Positions 1 through 5,461 of a DNA stretch of 64,000 nucleotides are shown one piece after another. How positions within the stretch are numbered: position 1 is the stretch's first letter; the number at the start of each line of letters is the position of its first letter. The position numbers and the translations under genes are program-made. A model generated the notes under the pieces. It searched no databases. It saw only the letters and a program-made list of their open reading frames with translations, and was not told where the DNA came from. Source of the DNA: Jejuia rubra (GTDB lineage: Bacteria; Bacteroidota; Bacteroidia; Flavobacteriales; Flavobacteriaceae); the NCBI RefSeq assembly GCF_042684665.1, contig NZ_JBHULY010000034.1:124001-188000 (forward strand), written 5' to 3'.

Positions 1-140
1 GGAGCTTTTCTGCATCTATTCTGCGCCTTGGTGGTTCAATTCTGCGAATTGATTTGGGTGTTGACTTTTTTGCTGTGGTTTGTTTTTATTCTTTAAATTG
101 GTGTTTGTTTGCCGGTAGGTTTTAATTTGGGGAGGTTACT

Positions 141-263
141 GGCTTTGGCGGGTTGGACAGCGTTAGGGATTGTAGAGGAAAGCCCACAGCGGAGTCCCGA
201 TAACTATCGGGACGGAGCGAGGACTTGGAACGGAAAGCCCGACCCGTAGGGTAACGCCCAAAA
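141..263 (+). repeat. Dispersed structured element, copy 1
   Basis: About 120 bp with a fixed frame: GCGTTAGGGATTG near 160-172, AAAGCCCGACCC at 234-245 and GGTAACGCCC at 250-259. GCGTTA (160-165) can pair with TAACGC (252-257) to close the element, and an internal perfect hairpin GTCCCGATA/TATCGGGAC lies at 194-202/205-213. A second copy with the same frame lies at 50511-50624. It holds no plausible ORF. Both copies in this window end about 105-130 bp before an ECF sigma factor start. It could be a non-autonomous mobile repeat or a structured RNA; the sequence alone does not decide. The preceding 140 bp show no recognisable feature. Confidence 0.6.
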
Positions 264-276
264 AAATATTTAGAAC

Positions 277-308
277 AGCGCAAGTTTCATTTTTTTTAAG
301 CATCTGAA
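277..308 (+). promoter_or_regulatory. Predicted ECF sigma promoter, site 1 (sigma gene)
   Basis: AGCGCAAGTTT (277-287), then 13 bp, then CATCTGAA (301-308). The same two blocks with exactly the same 13-bp gap recur before the anti-sigma-like gene (976-1007), the first YHYH gene (1945-1976) and a small membrane protein (3075-3106). The arrangement resembles the -35/-10 pair of an alternative sigma factor. Position ahead of the sigma gene implies autoregulation; the start of transcription would fall near 315. Confidence 0.75.
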
Positions 309-321
309 CTGAAAAAACTTT

Positions 322-379
322 CATCAAAGCGTAGCTTTGATGTTTCAATTGAAATTGTCATTCTCGCGGAGGCGGGAAT
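322..379 (+). promoter_or_regulatory. Two leader hairpins before the TTG start of the ECF sigma gene
   Basis: A perfect 9-bp hairpin CATCAAAGC/GCTTTGATG (322-330/334-342) is followed by a second hairpin ATTCTCGC/GCGGGAAT (360-367/372-379, one G-T pair). The second belongs to a widely dispersed repeat type. Both lie in the predicted 5' leader between promoter site 1 and the TTG start at 393, where they could affect translation. Confidence 0.45.
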
Positions 380-392
380 CTGAGTTTAATTT

Positions 393-977
393 TTGTATTT
401 GACGGAAAACGATTTTATAGCGGGACTTAAAAGCCATAGCGCCAATGCGTATGGCAAGTTGTTGGATGATTTTCAGCAGAAGGTGTTTGGAACTTGCTTG
501 TCGTTTGTGCCCAACAAAGAGGATGCGGAGGATATTGCTCAGGAGGTGTTTTTGGAGGTGTTTAACAGCATTGGGAAGTTTAAGGGTAACTCGAAATTGT
601 CGACTTGGATCTACCGGATAACCACTAATAAATGTTTGGAATTTATCAGGAAACGGAATACGAAAAAGCGGTTTGGTTTCATGCAATCGATTTTGGGTAA
701 TGCCATTCCGGTGGATAAAACCAGCTACTTTACCGAGATGAGCCATCCCGGGGTTATTTTGGAAAACAAGGAACGGAGCGAGACGCTTTTTTATGCGATT
801 AATCAATTACCTGAAGCCCAAAAAGTGGTGTTCACACTGCATAAAGTAGATGGGAAAAGTTATCAGGAAATTAGTGATATTACTGAGAAAAGCGTGTCGT
901 CGGTGGAATCGTTGATGTTTCGGGCAAAGAAGAATTTACAGAAACTTTTAGAGAATTTTTATAAAAATAAAAAATAG
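393..977 (+). CDS. RNA polymerase sigma factor, ECF (sigma-70 family)
   Basis: This 194-residue protein has the two ECF domains. Sigma region 2 spans about residues 20-88, with the DAEDIAQEVFLEVF helix and the STWIYRITTNKCLEFIR DNA-melting helix. Region 4 spans about 137-186, with LPEAQKVVFTLHKVDGKSY and a helix-turn-helix ending VESLMFRAKKNL. The only usable start is TTG at 393. It is first in a run with a membrane protein (1016) and a Spy-like protein (1342). The promoter motif found before it and before three following genes suggests that it transcribes its own regulon. The signal sensed is unknown. ECF identity is certain; the regulon is inferred from the motif. Confidence 0.93.
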   Translation: MYLTENDFIAGLKSHSANAYGKLLDDFQQKVFGTCLSFVPNKEDAEDIAQEVFLEVFNSIGKFKGNSKLSTWIYRITTNKCLEFIRKRNTKKRFGFMQSILGNAIPVDKTSYFTEMSHPGVILENKERSETLFYAINQLPEAQKVVFTLHKVDGKSYQEISDITEKSVSSVESLMFRAKKNLQKLLENFYKNKK

Positions 978-1007
978 CGCAAGTTTTTAAAACTTTGGGC
1001 ATCTAAA
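976..1007 (+). promoter_or_regulatory. Predicted ECF sigma promoter, site 2 (anti-sigma-like gene)
   Basis: AGCGCAAGTTT (976-986), 13-bp gap, CATCTAAA (1000-1007). It overlaps the stop of the sigma gene and ends 8 bp before the ATG at 1016. If the start of transcription follows about 6-7 bp after the second block, the transcript would be almost leaderless. Confidence 0.75.
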
Positions 1008-1015
1008 TAATTGAT

Positions 1016-1336
1016 ATGGATACACATAGCAACCTACAACAACAAATTGACGAGACTTTAAATGTTTTGGACAGTATTTCCGAAGTGAACGTATCGCCTT
1101 TTTTTAAGGACAAAACGATGAACCTTTTATTTGCCAAAAAAGAGGAGGAGGTGCCATCGGTATGGGCCTGGTTTACCCCTAAATTACAATTGGCAACTTT
1201 AGTTTGTGTGGTTATTTTGAATGTGATTGCGTTTACCAGGCTAGAGAGTATATCGGACTACGATGAGAATTTGGCGGAATTTGCGGAGTCTTATGGGTTA
1301 TTGACCAGTGATGAAAATTCAATTTTAAATAATTAA
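1016..1336 (+). CDS. Small single-pass membrane protein, probable anti-sigma partner
   Basis: A 106-residue protein with one hydrophobic segment at about residues 57-75 (LQLATLVCVVILNVIAF) and acidic flanks. No zinc HxxxCxxC motif and no FecR domain is visible, so it does not match the classical anti-sigma families. Its position directly after an ECF sigma gene, its size and single-pass topology fit the short membrane partners that accompany such sigma factors in Flavobacteriaceae; the gene at 8099-8605 holds the same place in another set. It has its own copy of the ECF promoter motif. Anti-sigma function is inferred from context only. Confidence 0.6.
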   Translation: MDTHSNLQQQIDETLNVLDSISEVNVSPFFKDKTMNLLFAKKEEEVPSVWAWFTPKLQLATLVCVVILNVIAFTRLESISDYDENLAEFAESYGLLTSDENSILNN

Positions 1337-1341
1337 CCGAG

Positions 1342-1881
1342 ATGAAGAAAAATTTACCCTTATATATTTTGTTACTTTTCCTTATAGTAGTGAATGGGTT
1401 TTTTCTCTACAATTATTTGGGAAGCGGTGAAAATGAAAATGAACAGGAAGAACGCAGGCCACCAGGAGCTTTTTTGATGAAGGAACTTGACTTTGATGAA
1501 GGCCAAAAAGAAGCTTTTAGGGCTTTGACACGTGAGCACAGGCAAAAAATGAGAGGTATTTCGGATGACATCCGGGAGTTGAAAGACTTGTTTTTTAGTG
1601 GTTTGTCTGATGAAGCGGTAAGTATAAATAGGGATTCGGTTGCTTCTTTGATAGGGGATTTAGAAGCAAGAAAGGATATGGAAACCTATCTGCACTTCAA
1701 GCAGGTTCAGGAGTTGTGCGATGATAACCAGAAGGCCAAGTTCAGTAAAATCATTAAGGATGCCCTACATAAAGGTGCTATGAGACAGGGGCCTCCACGT
1801 AATGGAAGACCGAACGGTGACAGACCGCCACTGCCTGAGCATCGGGATGGAAACAGGCCACCGCCTGCGAGGCATCAATAG
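1342..1881 (+). CDS. Spy/CpxP-like periplasmic protein
   Basis: A 179-residue protein with an N-terminal hydrophobic anchor or signal segment (about residues 5-26), then a helical region rich in charge with LDFDEGQKEAFRALTREH and HRQKMRGISDDI, similar to the LTxxQ-type helices of the Spy/CpxP/CnrX metal-sensor and chaperone superfamily. The last 35 or so residues are rich in Pro, Arg and Asn. It starts 5 bp after the preceding stop, so the two are co-transcribed. Spy-type proteins protect or monitor periplasmic proteins under metal or envelope stress; that role here is family-level inference. A terminator follows directly. Confidence 0.65.
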   Translation: MKKNLPLYILLLFLIVVNGFFLYNYLGSGENENEQEERRPPGAFLMKELDFDEGQKEAFRALTREHRQKMRGISDDIRELKDLFFSGLSDEAVSINRDSVASLIGDLEARKDMETYLHFKQVQELCDDNQKAKFSKIIKDALHKGAMRQGPPRNGRPNGDRPPLPEHRDGNRPPPARHQ

Positions 1882-1891
1882 GATTTAAAAT

Positions 1892-1920
1892 AGACGTTCA
1901 GTTTTTGAACGTCTTTTTTA
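1892..1920 (+). terminator. Intrinsic terminator after the sigma operon
   Basis: Perfect 9-bp stem AGACGTTCA/TGAACGTCT (1892-1900/1906-1914), 5-nt loop, then a T-run. It closes the sigma/anti-sigma/Spy-like unit and separates it from the YHYH genes, which have their own ECF promoter. Confidence 0.9.
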
Positions 1921-1944
1921 TTTGTCTCTTTTTTAACAAGGTAG

Positions 1945-1976
1945 TCCACAAGTTTAAAAAAGTTACCGCATCTAAA
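1945..1976 (+). promoter_or_regulatory. Predicted ECF sigma promoter, site 3 (YHYH/EF-hand gene)
   Basis: CCACAAGTTT (ending 1955), 13-bp gap, CATCTAAA (1969-1976), 23 bp before the ATG at 2000. The first two bases of the GCGC start seen in the other sites differ, but the CAAGTTT and CATCTAAA cores and the spacing are identical. Confidence 0.7.
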
Positions 1977-1999
1977 CTTTTATAACAAAAATTGACGTC

Positions 2000-3061
2000 A
2001 TGGGAAATTTAAAAATAGCAGTTGGTGCAGTACTCATATTTTTAGGTTTGAGTATGGGAGTGGCCCAAAATAAAACGCACAGTCACGATGGACAAGATTT
2101 TCATAGCCATACCAATTATTTTGGGTCCTATGAATTGCACGATGAAGAGCATGGCGCCAAAACGACTGTAACCTTAAAAGGAAGCACAAGGAAAATGGTA
2201 ACCAATGCATTACCAAATCACAAAACGGGACAATTTCCAGGTCCTGGAAACCCGAATACCATTTCTGAGCAAAATAAGCAATATGCATTTCCTTTAAACC
2301 CCAAATATAAAGGAGAACCAACTTGGGTAAGAGAACCCGGAGTGGCTTTAAATGGGGTGAAGTTTGAGCCTGGTACCGCTGAAGTGGTTGAATGTGATAC
2401 AGGTGAAAACTACCGCATCGAAGCTTTTCAGGATTTCGTGAATTTGGGGTTGGATTTCAACAATGCGCATGTTCAGCCCACAGGAGCTTATCATTATCAC
2501 GGGGCACCAACATCTGTTGTTGAAAAGTTTGATACAAGTGAAGATTTAGTACATGTGGGTTTCGCCCACGACGGTTTTCCAATATATTATTCAAAAAGTA
2601 GGCAATATAAATCGAGCTATAAGCTAATTGATGGTACCCGGGAAGGTGAAGACTGCACCTATGATATGAGGCGTAACACAAGAAAAGTGGATGTTGGCGG
2701 ACATCATGACGGTACTTACACTTCAGATTTTGAATTTGTTGAAGGTTCAGGCGATTTGGATGAATGCAACGGGATTGAAATTGACGGCAAATACATCTAT
2801 TTGGTTACCATTGAATTTCCTTATGTCAGTAGATGTTTGATGGGTGAAGTGTCACATAATGAACAACGAAGAAGACCTAATAAAGAAGAGTTGTTCTCCA
2901 GGATGGACGAGAATGGAGATGGACAAATTTCGAAGGCAGAAGCTAAAGGTCCATTGGCCACTCATTTTGATACCCTAGATAAAAATAGTGATGGCGTTTT
3001 AGTCAAATCTGAAATGGATAATATACCGCGTCCAAACCGGAATCTAAGACGAAGAGGATAA
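2000..3061 (+). CDS. YHYH-motif secreted protein with C-terminal EF-hand pair
   Basis: A 353-residue exported protein: signal peptide at 1-22 (cut after VAQ likely), a His-rich stretch after it (THSHDGQDFHSH), and a central YHYH domain with the eponymous motif at 164-167 and an AHDGFPIYY segment. Two calcium-binding loops close the protein, DENGDGQISKAE (303-314) and DKNSDGVLVKSE (327-338), and the tail is basic. YHYH domains are of unknown function; the His clusters suggest metal binding, which is inference. It has its own ECF promoter copy. The second YHYH protein at 3292 lacks the EF-hands and is a lipoprotein, so the two are not redundant copies. Confidence 0.85.
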   Translation: MGNLKIAVGAVLIFLGLSMGVAQNKTHSHDGQDFHSHTNYFGSYELHDEEHGAKTTVTLKGSTRKMVTNALPNHKTGQFPGPGNPNTISEQNKQYAFPLNPKYKGEPTWVREPGVALNGVKFEPGTAEVVECDTGENYRIEAFQDFVNLGLDFNNAHVQPTGAYHYHGAPTSVVEKFDTSEDLVHVGFAHDGFPIYYSKSRQYKSSYKLIDGTREGEDCTYDMRRNTRKVDVGGHHDGTYTSDFEFVEGSGDLDECNGIEIDGKYIYLVTIEFPYVSRCLMGEVSHNEQRRRPNKEELFSRMDENGDGQISKAEAKGPLATHFDTLDKNSDGVLVKSEMDNIPRPNRNLRRRG

Positions 3062-3074
3062 TTTTTTTGATAAT

Positions 3075-3106
3075 AGCGCAAGTTTTTTAAAAAGCCGACA
3101 TCTAAA
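3075..3106 (+). promoter_or_regulatory. Predicted ECF sigma promoter, site 4 (small membrane protein)
   Basis: AGCGCAAGTTT (3075-3085), 13-bp gap, CATCTAAA (3099-3106), ending 22 bp before an ATG at 3129. The transcript would run through the small gene into the YHYH lipoprotein, YwqK-like and SCO genes as far as the terminator at 5321. Confidence 0.75.
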
Positions 3107-3128
3107 TACAAGAACCATACCCAAATCA

Positions 3129-3284
3129 ATGGACTCTAAACGAAACAAATTGTTGACCATTTTGGTTGTTGTAACGGTTGCGATACTAATCCTGAATATT
3201 GTAATGATTGGATTGTGTATGCACAAGAAGAACAATACTATTTCAGAAACGGCAACAATAAATACAGAAACAAACTCAAATTAA
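3129..3284 (+). CDS. 51-residue single-pass membrane protein
   Basis: A short ORF starting MDSKRNKLLTILVVVTVAIL with one clear membrane helix at about residues 8-30 and a hydrophilic Thr/Asn-rich tail. It follows ECF promoter site 4 by 22 bp and ends 7 bp before the next ATG, so placement supports it as a real gene. It has no recognised family. The second half of the membrane segment contains a Cys at position 30 followed by MHKK. Confidence 0.65.
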   Translation: MDSKRNKLLTILVVVTVAILILNIVMIGLCMHKKNNTISETATINTETNSN

Positions 3285-3291
3285 AAATACT

Positions 3292-4086
3292 ATGAAAACC
3301 TTTTTATCAACTAAATTATGGGTATCTGCCCTTTGTCTTTTATTATTCGTCACTCTCTTGGCATGTAGCAATACCGACGATACTACAACTCCGAAAGAAG
3401 AGGAACAAGAGGAGGAAATGGTCGAAGATACCATGTATGACATTAGAGGTATCCTTTCGATGTTTGAAGGGACAGGGTTGTCTTATGCCGTAAATGGAAA
3501 TACGGTAACCTTTACTACTGCGGATTTGCCAAATCATAACAGCCCATATTGGCCGGTTAACAATCCACTTCATGAAGCTTATAACGGTACAAACCCTAAC
3601 TGGCGGCAAAACCCAAATGAAATAGCAGAGCAAAACATTGTTTTTACCATAACCTTAAACCCTTCAGAGGCCACAAATAAGCAGGCTACAGAAATGGGAC
3701 CCATTGGCATAGCAAGAAATGGTGTAGTATTTTTTAATCAATATGCCGCGGGAGGTTCGCCTCTTACTAACGAGATTAATTCTTTTGATCAATACTTGGG
3801 ACACCCAGCCGGACAAGATAATTATCATTATCATATAGAGCCAACTTACCTCACCCAGGAGTTTGGAGATGATGCCTTCTTAGGGCTTTTAGCGGATGGT
3901 TTTCCCGTGTATGGGCCTATGGAAGATGGTTCGATCATTACAAATTCAGATTTAGATGACTATCATGGGCATAAGCATGAAAATAACGATTTCCCTAATG
4001 GGATTTATCACTATCATATTACCAGTGAGGATCCTTATTTGAATGGGAATGGGTATTTCGGCACTCCGGGGAATATTTCACGATAA
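3292..4086 (+). CDS. YHYH domain lipoprotein
   Basis: A 264-residue lipoprotein: hydrophobic signal and lipobox TLLAC with the lipidated Cys at 25, followed by an acidic linker (EEEQEEEMVED). The YHYH domain carries the motif twice, at 178-181 (DNYHYHIEP) and 239-242 (IYHYHIT), plus DDYHGHKHE near 223-230, so the domain is strongly His-rich. It has the GFPVYGP segment that matches GFPIYY in the protein at 2000. The function of the family is not established; a surface or periplasmic metal-binding role is inferred from the His content and from the SCO protein downstream in the same run. Confidence 0.85.
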   Translation: MKTFLSTKLWVSALCLLLFVTLLACSNTDDTTTPKEEEQEEEMVEDTMYDIRGILSMFEGTGLSYAVNGNTVTFTTADLPNHNSPYWPVNNPLHEAYNGTNPNWRQNPNEIAEQNIVFTITLNPSEATNKQATEMGPIGIARNGVVFFNQYAAGGSPLTNEINSFDQYLGHPAGQDNYHYHIEPTYLTQEFGDDAFLGLLADGFPVYGPMEDGSIITNSDLDDYHGHKHENNDFPNGIYHYHITSEDPYLNGNGYFGTPGNISR

Positions 4087-4094
4087 TTGGATAA

Positions 4095-4664
4095 TTGAAG
4101 TACAGTATTTTAAATAGCGTTTTTGTGTTTTGGCTGATTTGTGGATGTCATTCACCATCAAATAAAATCACCATTGATGTTTCCGACAAAAATTTGAGCT
4201 TAAACAATGGAATCTTGTTTCACGACCATTCCCCATTTAATGGTGCGGTGATATTAAAATATGATTCGGGAGGGATAAGGTCTGAAATGGAATACACCGA
4301 CGGAAAAAAACATGGTACCGAAATTAAATGGAATGAAAATGGGGATAAAGTGTTGGAGCGCTTTTATACTAATGGTTTTAAAACAGGAATTCACAAATCT
4401 TGGTGGGAAAAAGGTCATCTAAAATTTGAATACCATTTTAATGACAAAGGTATGCATCATGGTCCAATGAAAGAATGGTACCAGTCAGGACAACCTCTGA
4501 GAGTCTTTAATTATGAAAATGGAAAAGAAGTGGGTCCACAAAGACTTTGGAAACCTGATGGTAGTATTAAAGCGAACTACGAAGTTTTAAATGGGGAACG
4601 ATTTGGGTTGATAGGTTTAAAAAAATGTTATACCGTAACGGTAAATCAAGATGAAATTAAATAG
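4095..4664 (+). CDS. YwqK/MORN-repeat lipoprotein
   Basis: A 189-residue protein that starts at a TTG (4095), 8 bp after the preceding stop; the signal segment ends in LICGC, a lipobox with Cys 18. The body contains several MORN-like repeats of the YwqK type (GIRSEMEYTDGKKHG, HLKFEYHFNDKGMHHG, QPLRVFNYENGKEVG). Such repeats are often annotated as 'toxin-antitoxin system YwqK antitoxin', but no toxin gene is adjacent, so that label should not be taken as function. It overlaps the SCO gene by 14 bp, which shows co-transcription and perhaps coupled translation. Confidence 0.75.
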   Translation: MKYSILNSVFVFWLICGCHSPSNKITIDVSDKNLSLNNGILFHDHSPFNGAVILKYDSGGIRSEMEYTDGKKHGTEIKWNENGDKVLERFYTNGFKTGIHKSWWEKGHLKFEYHFNDKGMHHGPMKEWYQSGQPLRVFNYENGKEVGPQRLWKPDGSIKANYEVLNGERFGLIGLKKCYTVTVNQDEIK

Positions 4665-5298
4665 AATATATCTGTTGTTATTACTTTTGATATCCTGCTT
4701 TTTTTCATGCAAAAATCAATCAAAAGAAGCAGTTTCGGTCGAAATCACAAAATTACCTTATTTCAATTCTGCAGATTTTACTCCAGAATGGGATACGCCC
4801 AAACACAAAATCCCAGAGTTTTCGTTTGTAAATCAGATTGGGGTAGAGGTTACCAATCAAACGTACAAGGGAAAAATTTATATCGCGGATTTCTTTTTTA
4901 CAAGTTGCCCAGGCATTTGTCCGAAACTCACCAAAAATATGGCAGATATTCAGGATACTTATAAAGATGAAACTGATATTATGTTGCTGTCCCATACGGT
5001 AATGCCCTGGCGAGATTCCATTCCTTTGTTAAAGGAATATGCTGAAAAGCATCAGGTAAACGTAGATAAATGGCACTTAGTCACTGGGGATAAAGATCAG
5101 CTGTACAATATTGCAAGAATAGGTTATTTTGCGGATGAAGATTTCGCAAAAACCCAAGACGAAAACAATTTTATTCATACTGAAAATTTTATTCTTGTAG
5201 ATAAACAAGGTTATATCCGAGGCGTGTATAACGGCACCTTGCCCATTGATGTAGAACGATTAAAACGGCATATAGAAATTTTGAAAAGGGAGGTATGA
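4651..5298 (+). CDS. SCO1/SenC family copper-binding thioredoxin-fold lipoprotein
   Basis: A 215-residue lipoprotein (FFSC lipobox, Cys 20) with a thioredoxin-like SCO fold. The copper ligands are visible: Cys 86 and Cys 90 in SCPGICPK and His 176 in NNFIHTENF. SCO proteins bind copper at the outer face of the membrane, classically to build the CuA centre of cytochrome c oxidase, or serve in redox and copper homeostasis. No oxidase genes are nearby. Its place at the end of the ECF-controlled YHYH run makes copper handling the best guess for the whole cluster, although this is inference. Confidence 0.9.
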   Translation: MKLNRIYLLLLLLISCFFSCKNQSKEAVSVEITKLPYFNSADFTPEWDTPKHKIPEFSFVNQIGVEVTNQTYKGKIYIADFFFTSCPGICPKLTKNMADIQDTYKDETDIMLLSHTVMPWRDSIPLLKEYAEKHQVNVDKWHLVTGDKDQLYNIARIGYFADEDFAKTQDENNFIHTENFILVDKQGYIRGVYNGTLPIDVERLKRHIEILKREV

Positions 5299-5320
5299 TT
5301 TGATTGATAGGTTTTTTTTA

Positions 5321-5349
5321 AAGCTCCGCGAAAATTTGCGGAGCTTTTT
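5321..5349 (+). terminator. Intrinsic terminator after SCO gene
   Basis: Perfect 9-bp stem AAGCTCCGC/GCGGAGCTT (5321-5329/5338-5346) with a T-run. It marks the end of the transcript that begins at ECF promoter site 4. Confidence 0.9.
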
Positions 5350-5461
5350 GTTTAATTAAAGATGAGGCAAAGAAGATCCGAGAGCACTAGATTCTTTTTC
5401 GTATCTTAAATCTCTCAATTTTAAATGTTAATAAGGCATCAAATAATCTATTGAAACTATT

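Noticed and set aside
12..17. CATCTA at the window start as a fifth ECF promoter
   Set aside because: The CAAGTTT block would lie outside the window, and no gene starts shortly after.
345..806. Minus-strand ORF of 153 residues ending DSRLRENDN
   Set aside because: It is antisense to the ECF sigma gene; its C-terminal residues are merely the translation of the dispersed ATTCTCGC/GCGGGAAT repeat.
4095..4664. Antitoxin of a toxin-antitoxin pair (YwqK label)
   Set aside because: It is a lipoprotein with MORN-like repeats in an envelope operon, and no toxin gene is adjacent.
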